From Clostridia bacterium (GTDB lineage Bacteria > Bacillota > Clostridia > Christensenellales > Borkfalkiaceae): a stretch of DNA of 52,763 nucleotides. Under the pieces are notes generated by a model. The model saw only the letters and a program-made list of their open reading frames with translations, did not search any database and was not told where the DNA came from. The stretch's first letter is position 1. Every line of letters starts with the position of its first letter. The translations under genes and the position numbers were made by a program. The stretch lies in NCBI GenBank assembly GCA_900770945.1, contig CAAGME010000029.1, forward strand, positions 1 to 52,763, read 5' to 3'. This document shows, one piece after another, positions 1-7,792 of the stretch.

Positions 1-115
1 AGCAGCAGCCTGAAAAATCATTGCGGTTGGCGGTCAATTCACCGTGCGAATAGCACTGCAAGTAATATGCCCTTTTAGGGCTACCACAAACTACGCGTTG
101 AACGCGTAGTTCTGA
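1..115 (+). mobile_element. possible right end of an IS200/IS605 (TnpB) element, cut by the window edge
   Basis: An open frame from base 3 runs to a TAG at 51-53 and could be the last 16 codons of an upstream gene. About 35 nt later there is a perfect inverted repeat, AACTACGCGTT / AACGCGTAGTT (89-99 and 101-111), preceded by a short CCCTTTTAGGG hairpin. A short subterminal palindrome just downstream of a tnpB stop codon is the usual look of an IS200/IS605 right end, where it also forms the 3' part of the omega RNA. The tnpB gene itself lies outside the window, so this is inference from shape only. Confidence 0.3.
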
Positions 116-145
116 TTATATAAAAAAGACCTGCAAAAACAAAAC

Positions 146-250
146 GCTATAACGGGAGGGCTGATGACAGCCTTGTTTACGGGCGTAAAAGCCCGATAAG
201 ATTTTGGTCAGACCTTTATTACCCTTCCGTTATAGCTTAGGTAACGGAAC
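146..250 (+). promoter_or_regulatory. structured 5' leader RNA of the GH3 operon
   Basis: A 15-bp stem (146-160 with 222-236, one G.U pair) closes a loop that holds a CTG-ATGA-CAG hairpin (161-170) and a CGGGC/GCCCG hairpin (180-184/191-195). The 3' strand of the closing stem can instead pair downstream: TTCCGTTA (225-232) with TAACGGAA (242-249). The two pairings exclude each other, as in a riboswitch expression platform. It sits between any upstream promoter and the terminator at 253-285. It matches no riboswitch consensus that I know. Confidence 0.5.
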
Positions 251-252
251 TT

Positions 253-285
253 GAAAAGTGCAAAATCAAATACCGCACTTTTTTC
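253..285 (+). terminator. intrinsic terminator inside the GH3 leader
   Basis: GAAAAGTGC (253-261) pairs with GCACTTTTTTC (275-285), with six T residues from 279. It ends only 18 nt before the AGGAGG at 304-309 that serves the gene starting at 315. It therefore either ends an upstream transcript or acts as an attenuator for the GH3 operon. Confidence 0.65.
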
Positions 286-314
286 GGTCAAATATATAGT
301 ATCAGGAGGTTTTT

Positions 315-3290
315 ATGAAGGTTTTCAAAGCGAAACCGTGGCGCGTCTTGTCTTTGGCGTTTATAGGCTTGTCGGCAGCACTCATTATGCTTACAAGTGT
401 AGCATATGCCTATGAACCAATGGTCAATGAAGCGCTCGGTATCGAAACAAGCGTCGTTTCGAGCGGAAATGGTAAGCAGTATTATACGTCTGATTACGAT
501 AACCTCGAAAAGATGTTTCAAGCAAAAGTTCAACTTATGCGTGAGGTAGGGCAAGAGGGAGCTATTCTGCTGAAAAATGAAGGCAGTTTGCCCGTTAAAT
601 CAGGTAAGGTTACCGTTATGGGTGCAAACAACTTTATCTATGCCACAAATTCGGGCGGCGGATCTATGCACGGAGAAGAAGTTATTGCAACGCGCACAGA
701 CCTTGTAACCGCACTGAAAAACGTAGGACTCGAAGTGAGTACCAAAGCAGAGGATCAGGCTTCTTCCGTAGCCGTCATAGTCGTTATAGGCAGAAGTTCG
801 GCGGAAGGCAACGACCTGTCCGACGGCGGGCTTGCGCTTACCGCTGATGAAGTTTCTATGATAAATGCGGCAAAAGCGGCAAACAGTAATGTTATTCTGC
901 TTGTAAGCGGCGACCAATCGCCCGAAATCGGTGCTTATAAAAACGATGCGGGCATAAAAGCGATAATTAAGTTCGGCAACGCAGGATATAGAGGCGCATA
1001 CGGGCTTGCGGACGTTATAGCAGGCAAAGTGTCTCCTTCGGGCAAACTTGTCGATACCTGGGCGGTAAACTCGAAATCTTCGCCCGCAATGGTAAATTAC
1101 GGCGATATGCAATATGCAAACAGCAACAAAATAATGGCGTCGCAGGCGAATAAATACATTTCCTACAATGAAGGTATTTATACTGATTATAAATATTACG
1201 AAACGCGATATGAGGATACTGTTTTAAATCGTGGTAACGCATCGTCCGCCGTCGGGGCTACTTCCGGTAGCAAGTGGAGTTATACTAATGAAGTAATTTA
1301 TCCCTACGGTTACGGACTCTCGTATACGGAATTTGAAAAAACTATTGTAGGTCAGCCTTCTTTCAACAATGAGTCAAAGACGGCAACGATAACCGTAAAC
1401 GTAAAAAATACGGGAAGCGTGGCGGGTAAAGAGGTAGTACAGATTTATGCGCAATCCCCCTATACCGAGTATGACGTTACGAACAAGGTTGAAAAAGCAT
1501 CCGTACAGCTTCTCGGATTTGAAAAGACGCAAACTCTTCAACCGGGGGCTGACGAAAATGTTATCGTAACGCTGAACTTGCAATGGCTTGCTTCCTTTGA
1601 TTACACTAAAGCCAAAACGTACGTTATGGACGCGGGAGATTATTATTTCTCAATCGGTAACGGCGCGCACGCTGCGTTAAATAACATTTTATCGGCAAAA
1701 GGCAAAACCGCTGCCGACGGGATGGATGCTGTCGGTAATGCTTCGTTAACTTATACGTGGCATCAGAATGAATTAGACAGTAAAACATATTCTGCTTCTG
1801 TCTATACGGGGAAGAAAATCACAAATTCTTTTGATGACGTTAACGTCAACCATTGGGTTAAAAATGCAGTTACGTACCTGTCGAGAAACGCTTGGGATAC
1901 TACTTATCCTACAAAACTCGAACTTACGGCAAGCAATGATATGATTTCTTTGCTCAACGATACCAAACGCTATGAAAAAGGCGTATGGAATGATGCAAAA
2001 TCCCGCGCAGAGAGTAAAACGGTTTCGTACAACGATTTAACTTCGGAAGACGCCGTTAATTCTGCCGTTAAAAACGGTTCGGTTGAAGTTAAAAACGCTG
2101 TAACGATGAGAGGCAAACCATACGACGATGAAGGGTGGAACGATATTCTCGATGCTCTCTCTATATATGAGATGTCAAGAATGGTTGCGCAGGGACGCTA
2201 CTATATCAATGCCTGCCCCACGGTAACTTTTAAAACAAGTTCCGGCGGAGACGGTCCTGCGGGACTTACAAAGTTTTATCAATATTTTTCAATTGATAAA
2301 ACCAACGGAGAAAAAACAGCCGTTACCGAAGGGCAGACCATGACGGACGGCATAACCGAAGATAAAATTAAAATCACGGGAATGGATGCTGGCGTTTATT
2401 CTTCCGAACCCGTACTTGCGGCAACCTTCAATAAGGACCTCGCCGCACGTATAGGTGCTATGTACGGAGAGGACGGACTGTACACCGGTACGGGATTCCT
2501 TTGGGGACAGGGCGCTAATATGCACAGAATACCTTACGGCGGAAGAGTTTCGGAGTATTATTCAGCCGACGCCGTACATTCCGCACTGATAGGCGCAAAA
2601 GTCAGCAAGGCAAGTAAAGAACACGGCGTAGTGCTTGTTGCTAAGCATTTCGTTATTAACGAACAGGAACAAAACCGTATAGGTGTTGCCACGTTCACAA
2701 ACGAACAGGCATTAAGAGAAAATTATTTGCGTTCGTTTGAGGGTATTGCAACTTACGGCGAAGGTCAGGGTATAATGACGGCATACAACCGTATAGGACT
2801 TTTAAGTTGCACGGCAGAGTATGACCTCTGTACGGTGGTATTACGCGAAGAATGGGGTTCGCAGGCATATATAATTTCCGACCTTAATTCACCGACAGCC
2901 GGATTATATGACGGAAATGCGGCTATCGTGGCAGGACTCAGCACGTTCCTCAATAACGGTACTTACGATGCGGCAAGCGGAGCATATGTAAACTGCACGC
3001 TTAACGTGGCAAACATCAAAGCGGACGCGACGTTGCTTTACAACACAAGAGAAGCCTGCCACAGGATGCTCTACAATTTTATACACAGTAATGCGGTAAA
3101 CGGCATTGATGAAAATTCGATGGTTCAGTTCAAGACTCCCTGGTGGAAGCCGACGCTTATAACTTTTGACGTTATATTCGGTATAGTTGCGGTCGGTTCT
3201 GCGGCAATGTATATTATAAGCGTCAACGGTTTTGCCGAAAAAATCGTTGATATGTTCAGAAAAACAAGGGGGAACGGTAATGAAAAATAA
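315..3290 (+). CDS. membrane-anchored GH3 glycoside hydrolase, reversed domain order
   Basis: 991 aa, probably a beta-glucosidase-type exo-glycosidase acting outside the cell. A signal-anchor segment (about 10-32) is followed by the GH3 C-terminal sandwich domain, with the likely acid/base Glu164 in GRSSAEGNDLS. Then come a fibronectin III-like domain, the TIM barrel with GGDGPAG, KHFVINEQEQNR and the probable nucleophile Asp856 in ISDLN, and a second membrane segment near the C-terminus (FDVIFGIVAVGSAAMYII). The sandwich-before-barrel order is the reversed GH3 arrangement known from Ruminococcus albus-type enzymes. Both ends are cytoplasmic, so the catalytic part is external. AGGAGG at 304-309 fixes the start. 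It overlaps the next gene by 11 bp and heads a three-gene operon. The substrate cannot be read from the sequence. Confidence 0.92.
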   Translation: MKVFKAKPWRVLSLAFIGLSAALIMLTSVAYAYEPMVNEALGIETSVVSSGNGKQYYTSDYDNLEKMFQAKVQLMREVGQEGAILLKNEGSLPVKSGKVTVMGANNFIYATNSGGGSMHGEEVIATRTDLVTALKNVGLEVSTKAEDQASSVAVIVVIGRSSAEGNDLSDGGLALTADEVSMINAAKAANSNVILLVSGDQSPEIGAYKNDAGIKAIIKFGNAGYRGAYGLADVIAGKVSPSGKLVDTWAVNSKSSPAMVNYGDMQYANSNKIMASQANKYISYNEGIYTDYKYYETRYEDTVLNRGNASSAVGATSGSKWSYTNEVIYPYGYGLSYTEFEKTIVGQPSFNNESKTATITVNVKNTGSVAGKEVVQIYAQSPYTEYDVTNKVEKASVQLLGFEKTQTLQPGADENVIVTLNLQWLASFDYTKAKTYVMDAGDYYFSIGNGAHAALNNILSAKGKTAADGMDAVGNASLTYTWHQNELDSKTYSASVYTGKKITNSFDDVNVNHWVKNAVTYLSRNAWDTTYPTKLELTASNDMISLLNDTKRYEKGVWNDAKSRAESKTVSYNDLTSEDAVNSAVKNGSVEVKNAVTMRGKPYDDEGWNDILDALSIYEMSRMVAQGRYYINACPTVTFKTSSGGDGPAGLTKFYQYFSIDKTNGEKTAVTEGQTMTDGITEDKIKITGMDAGVYSSEPVLAATFNKDLAARIGAMYGEDGLYTGTGFLWGQGANMHRIPYGGRVSEYYSADAVHSALIGAKVSKASKEHGVVLVAKHFVINEQEQNRIGVATFTNEQALRENYLRSFEGIATYGEGQGIMTAYNRIGLLSCTAEYDLCTVVLREEWGSQAYIISDLNSPTAGLYDGNAAIVAGLSTFLNNGTYDAASGAYVNCTLNVANIKADATLLYNTREACHRMLYNFIHSNAVNGIDENSMVQFKTPWWKPTLITFDVIFGIVAVGSAAMYIISVNGFAEKIVDMFRKTRGNGNEK

Positions 3291-3672
3291 AATGAGAACT
3301 ATTTCCGCAATAGTTGCGGCAGAGTGTATCTTTGTCGTTATGGCGTGCATTTTGCTGCTGAACGCTTATTCTCCGGAATCAGGTGAAAACGTAGGCGGAA
3401 TAATATTGTTGCTGTTCTTTACGTTGGCTGTAAATTTTGTCTGCATTTTCATTGACTATTTTAAATTGATTTCGCTTGCGTCGTTTATAATGTCCGTAGT
3501 TTCGTTTTGCGTCATACTTGCAAGCAGAATAAGCTATCTCGCGTTCTTTTTCAGCGGGGACGTTATGGGTACGGGGCTTTCGTTATTCTTCATATTTGCT
3601 CTATTGTTTATGGCTTTTGCCGTAGCCGGCGGAGCAGTTGCCGTTTGCAGTCCTAAAAAGGAGGTAGAATAG
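3280..3672 (+). CDS. small four-helix integral membrane protein, unknown function
   Basis: 130 aa. I place the start at ATG 3280, inside the end of the GH3 gene, because AAGGGGG (3265-3271) lies at the right distance; an ATG at 3232 in the same frame would overlap more and lacks a good ribosome site. About four hydrophobic segments cover most of the protein (near 7-29, 40-60, 62-86 and 97-122), and it ends in a short charged tail. No family was recognised. Translational overlap with the GH3 gene upstream and a 2-bp gap to the lipoprotein downstream suggest the three products work together at the membrane, for example as a holder or export partner of the anchored enzyme. That role is inference. 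Confidence 0.8.
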   Translation: MKNKMRTISAIVAAECIFVVMACILLLNAYSPESGENVGGIILLLFFTLAVNFVCIFIDYFKLISLASFIMSVVSFCVILASRISYLAFFFSGDVMGTGLSLFFIFALLFMAFAVAGGAVAVCSPKKEVE

Positions 3673-3674
3673 GT

Positions 3675-5042
3675 ATGAAAAACAAAAAAGTTTTACTTAT
3701 CGTTTTGTCGTTTTTGGTAGCAGCTTTGATGGTGCAGCTGTCGGGATGTTACTTTAATACTGCGGATTTTACGTTCCGTTTCGGCAGTCCGCAAAAAAAT
3801 CACACTCACGTTGACTCCGATTCCGATAACAAATGCGACGTATGCGGTATAGATATGGGTTCGGGTAATATAGGAGATGATGAATTCGAGTATAAAACGC
3901 CGACGCGTAATTTTGCCGAGTGGCAAGAATATACGAAGGAACAATACGTTGCCGAAGATGTGTCATCAAAAACCGTTGTGTATCAGTTTTCTGCCGAAGA
4001 CGTGGCTCTGAGAGAGGGTAGATACTACGATATTCTTATCAACCTATATGCCGACGGATTTGCGAAAATCAGTCAATATTGTTGTGCGGACGGCTACGTA
4101 ATCGAATATTACGGTTATTGGACGAATATGGACGACAGTATATACTTCGGAGTAAGCTGTCATACAAATACCCGCATGCCGAATAAAACGTATGGTATTT
4201 CTTATTCCTATAATCTTACGTGGCAGGACGGCGCTTTTGCCGACTTCGGATTAAGCCTTGCACTCGGTTTTGCCGAAGGCGGACAGTTTGTCAGAAGTTA
4301 TACTATGAGCGGTGACGGTACCGTTGTTTATGAGACAGAAGAGAAATTTGAAGAGCGTATCGGCTTTAAGCAGGCTGATTTCGGTGGCGGCGAAGATGAA
4401 AAACCGGGTGATGAAACTAAAGAGTTGCTTTTTAGCTTCAAGTCGGATTCCGAAAACTACTTGCTTGACTTTAATAAGGACGGGACTTACAAATTCATGT
4501 TTAAGACAGCGGGACTTGAAGAAGAAGGAACGTGGGAATGGAAAAATTGGACGCTGACTATAATCAATAAAAACGGCAAGTCCACGGTTGCAACACGCGA
4601 CGCCGATACGAACACGCTAACCATTGAGTTTGTTGCGGCTATAAACGATAAGGTTAAGCGCACGTTCACTTGCGAATCTTCCGTATGGGGCGTTGCTTTC
4701 GGCGGCAAGGGCGACTATATTCTTCCCGCACAGGCAACCGTGTTATTTAGTTTCGCTTCCGGCTCGGAAAATTATTTGCTCGATATTTACACCGACGGCA
4801 CCTATACATTTACTTTCAAAACGGCAGGACTTGTTGAAAAAGGCACTTGGGAGTGGAAGAGCTGGTCCTTCTCTTTGACCGATTTCAACGGCAAGACTAC
4901 CACCGCTACAAGGGACGCCGAAACGCGCGCACTGATACTTGAATATGTATCGGCAACGAGCAACAGGGTAACCAGAACATTTACCTGCGAATCATCTGTT
5001 TGGGGCGTTGCCTTCGGCGGCAAGGGTGACTATACTGTTTAA
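3675..5042 (+). CDS. lipoprotein with two 105-residue C-terminal repeats
   Basis: 455 aa. The signal sequence ends in a lipobox (VQLSGC), so the protein is lipid-anchored outside the membrane. Residues about 43-61 carry an H-T-H...D-x-D-x-D...C-D-x-C-G motif, a short Cys/His segment seen in many Clostridia surface proteins. Residues about 251-350 and 356-455 are two close copies of one beta-rich domain: each starts LLFSF or VLFSF, contains GTWEWK and ATRDA, and ends SSVWGVAFGGKGDY. The repeat unit resembles lipocalin-like ligand-binding folds in length and pattern, but I cannot assign it. AAGGAGGT at 3658-3665 serves ATG 3675. It is the last gene of the GH3 operon and may bind glycan for the enzyme. 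Confidence 0.85.
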   Translation: MKNKKVLLIVLSFLVAALMVQLSGCYFNTADFTFRFGSPQKNHTHVDSDSDNKCDVCGIDMGSGNIGDDEFEYKTPTRNFAEWQEYTKEQYVAEDVSSKTVVYQFSAEDVALREGRYYDILINLYADGFAKISQYCCADGYVIEYYGYWTNMDDSIYFGVSCHTNTRMPNKTYGISYSYNLTWQDGAFADFGLSLALGFAEGGQFVRSYTMSGDGTVVYETEEKFEERIGFKQADFGGGEDEKPGDETKELLFSFKSDSENYLLDFNKDGTYKFMFKTAGLEEEGTWEWKNWTLTIINKNGKSTVATRDADTNTLTIEFVAAINDKVKRTFTCESSVWGVAFGGKGDYILPAQATVLFSFASGSENYLLDIYTDGTYTFTFKTAGLVEKGTWEWKSWSFSLTDFNGKTTTATRDAETRALILEYVSATSNRVTRTFTCESSVWGVAFGGKGDYTV

Positions 5043-5047
5043 GTAGC

Positions 5048-5275
5048 AACGCTTGTAAAAGTTTTTCTCCTTTGGAATACTTATGCGAACGCCGCTTCGA
5101 TACGATTGACAATTTAATATCCGAGTTCGGCGTTTCACGCAGTACAACAAAGCGCGATATCGAAACATTGAGCTTATATCGACAAGCGCGACCGTTACGG
5201 GCGTAACTCAGTCTCAATAACAAAAATTTGCTTTTATGCTTTCGGCGGGGAGTTCTTCTCCGCCGAAAAACTTTA
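5048..5275 (+). pseudogene. remnant of a DeoR/HTH_11-type transcriptional regulator
   Basis: No intact frame is present, but one frame from 5048 reads through PLEYLCERRFDTIDNL, then ISEFGVSRSTTKRDIETLSL (to 5176). This is the winged helix-turn-helix of YafY/WYL and DeoR-like regulators, including the recognition helix. There is no start codon or ribosome site. A +1 shift at about 5175 continues as YIDKRDRYGR, which fits the beta-wing seen in intact members, and the frame is then lost; the ligand-binding domain is absent. It lies just after the GH3 operon and may be its former regulator. The inverted repeat at 5241-5267 falls within the remnant and has no T-run on either strand. Confidence 0.6.
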
Positions 5276-5339
5276 TATATATAGTGGAAAGGCGAAAAAA
5301 TAAAAAAACGGTGAAAAGAGCAAAGGGCGATAAAAACGC

Positions 5340-5368
5340 TTGACAAAAAAAATTATTTGATATATAAA
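5340..5368 (+). promoter_or_regulatory. promoter of the pyr operon
   Basis: TTGACA (5340-5345), a 17-bp spacer and TATAAA (5363-5368) make a near-consensus vegetative promoter. Transcription would begin near 5375, giving a leader of about 135 nt before pyrC. Confidence 0.85.
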
Positions 5369-5385
5369 GAGAGTAAGATTTTTAA

Positions 5386-5405
5386 GCGGTACCGTGATGC
5401 CGCAA
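5386..5405 (+). promoter_or_regulatory. PyrR-type anti-antiterminator hairpin in the pyr leader
   Basis: GCGGTA (5386-5391) pairs with TGCCGC (5398-5403) around the hexaloop CCGTGA, which fits the CNGNGA loop of Bacillus PyrR-binding hairpins. Its 3' arm, TGCCGCAA (5398-5405), can instead pair with TTGCGGCA (5483-5490) inside the downstream terminator. That gives the three mutually exclusive structures of PyrR attenuation. pyrR is not in the window. Confidence 0.65.
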
Positions 5406-5470
5406 GATTGTATACTTTTGTTCGTGAGGGGCTTTAAACAAAATTCCCTTTCGTTTTAAGCGCGTAGTAT

Positions 5471-5501
5471 AAGTCTTGTCGGTTGCGGCAAGGCTTTTTT
5501 T
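5471..5501 (+). terminator. pyr attenuator terminator
   Basis: AAGTCTTGTCG (5471-5481) and CGGCAAGGCTT (5486-5496) form an 11-bp stem with two G.U pairs and a GTTG loop, followed by T-run 5495-5501. It ends 9 nt before the pyrC start codon, so it must be conditional; high UMP with PyrR would favour it. Confidence 0.85.
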
Positions 5502-5510
5502 GAGGGCTTT

Positions 5511-6728
5511 ATGGAACGGACGAATGAAAAAATTCAATACGGAGAGTTTTTAGAGCTTATAAACGAATTCTTCCGACAGGGAAGTGTTTTTCCCGTTCGC
5601 TTTAATAATTATGTTATTTTTCCCGGCTTTTGTGACGTTCATGTCCATTTCAGAGAGCCGGGTTTTTTTTACAAAGAAACGATAGAAAGCGGCTCGCTTG
5701 CGGCGGCGCGCGGAGGATATACCGCGGTATGCACGATGCCTAACTTAAATCCTGCGCCCGACGGGCTTGAAACGCTCAAAGCGGAAACGGACATCATCGA
5801 AAAGGACGCCGTTATAAACGTTTACCCGTACGGCACGATTACAAAAGGCGAAAAGGGCGAGGAGCTTTCGGATATGGAGCAATTAGCCCCCTTTGTCTGC
5901 GCGTTTTCGGACGACGGCAGAGGCGTGCAGAGCGAAGAAATGATGCGGCGGGCAATGCTCAAAGCAAAACAGCTCGGCAAGGTGATTGCGGCGCACTGCG
6001 AGGACAATTTGCTTTTGTTCGGCGGCGTTATGCACGAGGGCGAAGCGGCAAAACGGCTTGGCGTTAAGGGTATTTCTTCCGAAAGCGAATACAAAATGAT
6101 TGAGCGCGATTTGCGCCTTGCAAAAGAAACAGGCGTAAAATACCACGTCTGCCACATTTCTACCGCCGAAAGCGTGGAGCTTATACGAAGAGCGAAAAAA
6201 GAGGGCGTGAACGTCACTTGCGAAACGGCTCCGCATTACCTTGTCTTAACGGACGAGGACGTAATAAACGACGGGCGGTTTAAAATGAATCCGCCGCTGC
6301 GTTCCGAGCGCGACAGACAAGCTCTCATAAGCGGCGTTCTCGACGGCACAATCGATATGATTTCCACCGACCACGCGCCGCACACGGCGGAAGAAAAGTC
6401 AAAAGGGCTTGTAGGCAGTCCGTTCGGCGTTGTCGGGATTGAAACGGCGTTTGCGGTTATGTATTCGGCGTTCGTCAAAGCAAAGCTGATTGACGAAAAA
6501 AGGCTTTACGAGCTTTTGGGCGGCAACGCGAGAAAGAGGTTTTCTCTGCCGATACGAAAGGATGATTTTTGTATTTGCGAAACGGAAACGGGTTACCGTA
6601 TAAACCCCGAAAATTTTTTATCGAAAGGAAAAAGCACGCCGCTAAACGGGCTTGAAGTTTACGGCAATTGCGTATTGACGGTGTGCGGAGGAAAAATCGT
6701 ATGGCAAAAAATTTCGACGTTAAATTGA
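5511..6728 (+). CDS. pyrC: dihydroorotase
   Basis: 405 aa. Converts N-carbamoyl-L-aspartate to dihydroorotate in de novo UMP synthesis; cytoplasmic zinc amidohydrolase. The metal-binding HVHFREPG lies near residue 43, TMPNLNP follows, and the later metal/catalytic motif STDHAPH is near 290. The stretch before the first motif is only about 42 residues, against about 60 in typical class I enzymes, so the N-terminal beta-sandwich half is reduced, though the barrel looks complete. GAGGG at 5502-5506 is the likely ribosome site, lying directly after the attenuator T-run, so initiation depends on read-through. First gene of the pyr operon; its end overlaps carA by 28 bp. Confidence 0.93.
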   Translation: MERTNEKIQYGEFLELINEFFRQGSVFPVRFNNYVIFPGFCDVHVHFREPGFFYKETIESGSLAAARGGYTAVCTMPNLNPAPDGLETLKAETDIIEKDAVINVYPYGTITKGEKGEELSDMEQLAPFVCAFSDDGRGVQSEEMMRRAMLKAKQLGKVIAAHCEDNLLLFGGVMHEGEAAKRLGVKGISSESEYKMIERDLRLAKETGVKYHVCHISTAESVELIRRAKKEGVNVTCETAPHYLVLTDEDVINDGRFKMNPPLRSERDRQALISGVLDGTIDMISTDHAPHTAEEKSKGLVGSPFGVVGIETAFAVMYSAFVKAKLIDEKRLYELLGGNARKRFSLPIRKDDFCICETETGYRINPENFLSKGKSTPLNGLEVYGNCVLTVCGGKIVWQKISTLN

Positions 6729-7792
6729 TTTTAGAGGACGGAAGCGAGTTTTTAGGGCTTAGCTTCGGAGCAAAAAAGGAAACGGTTGTGGAAGTCGTGT
6801 TCAACACTTCCATGGTCGGCTATCAGGAGATAGTTTCCGACCCGTCGTACACATATCAAGGGGTTGTGATGACTTATCCGCTCATCGGCAACTACGGTAT
6901 GGCGGCGGACGACTACGAGAGCAAAAACCCGTCTATAGGCGCGTTAATCGTAGCGGAATATAACGACGAGCCGTCAAACTTCCGCGCGACGGAAACGCTT
7001 TCTTCGGTTATGGAAAGGTTTTCTATCCCCGGGATAAGCGGAATAGACACGAGAAAATTGACCCGCATTATCCGCGACAAAGGGAGCATGCGCGCGATTA
7101 TCACAAACGTAAAAACAACGAGGGAAGAGGGCTTAAAAAAGATTGCCGCATCTCCCGTAAAAAGCGACGCCGTAGAAAAAGTTTCCGTGAAAAAGATTCG
7201 CGAGGCAAAAGCGGAAAACGAAAAATTTAAAGTAGCCGCAATCGATTGCGGAATGAAAGAAAATATCGTTCGTTCGCTCAACGCGCGCGGCTGTTCGGTC
7301 AGAGTTTTTCCTTACGACACGACCGCGGAAAAAATAAAAGAGTATGCGCCCGACGGATTGTTTTTATCAAACGGACCGGGCGACCCCGAGGACGTTACGC
7401 CCGTTATCAAGCTTGTTAAGGAGCTTAAAGGCACGCTTCCTATTTTCGGAATATGCTTAGGTCATCAGATGATAGCCCTTGCTTACGGCGCAAAGACGTA
7501 TAAACTTAAATTCGGGCATCGCGGGGCAAACCACCCGGTTAAAAATTTGAAAACCGGGCGCGTTGAAATAACTTCGCAAAACCATAGTTACGCCGTGGAC
7601 GAAGCTTCGCTTAAAGGGACGGGGCTTACCGTTACGCACGTCAATCTGCTCGATAAAACGGTAGAGGGTATAGAATGCGAAAAGGACAAGGTTTTTTCCG
7701 TTCAGTATCACCCGGAAAGCTCGGCGGGGCCCGAGGACAGCAAGTATTTGTTTAATAAATTCATAAAACTTTTGGAGAATAAAAATGCCTAA
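6701..7792 (+). CDS. carA: carbamoyl-phosphate synthase small (glutaminase) subunit
   Basis: 363 aa. Hydrolyses glutamine and passes ammonia to CarB for carbamoyl phosphate synthesis. The N-terminal CPSase small-chain domain is followed by a class I glutamine amidotransferase with the nucleophile Cys in GICLGHQ and the His/Glu pair in VQYHPE. I start it at ATG 6701 because GGAGGA (6687-6692) is well placed; an earlier in-frame ATG at 6668 would add 11 residues not found in the family. It overlaps pyrC by 28 bp and carB by 8 bp, so the two subunits are probably translationally coupled. Confidence 0.95.
   Translation: MAKNFDVKLILEDGSEFLGLSFGAKKETVVEVVFNTSMVGYQEIVSDPSYTYQGVVMTYPLIGNYGMAADDYESKNPSIGALIVAEYNDEPSNFRATETLSSVMERFSIPGISGIDTRKLTRIIRDKGSMRAIITNVKTTREEGLKKIAASPVKSDAVEKVSVKKIREAKAENEKFKVAAIDCGMKENIVRSLNARGCSVRVFPYDTTAEKIKEYAPDGLFLSNGPGDPEDVTPVIKLVKELKGTLPIFGICLGHQMIALAYGAKTYKLKFGHRGANHPVKNLKTGRVEITSQNHSYAVDEASLKGTGLTVTHVNLLDKTVEGIECEKDKVFSVQYHPESSAGPEDSKYLFNKFIKLLENKNA

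Noticed and set aside
161..167. CTGATGA, the core of hammerhead ribozymes, inside the leader RNA
   Set aside because: No GAAA follows the next stem and stems I-III cannot be drawn around it.
5241..5267. GC-rich hairpin as terminator of the 315-5042 operon
   Set aside because: No T-run follows on either strand; it falls in the decayed regulator gene.
5415..5430. TTCGTGAGG as a second PyrR-binding loop
   Set aside because: Two mismatches to the consensus and no flanking stem; the hairpin at 5386-5403 is the better candidate.
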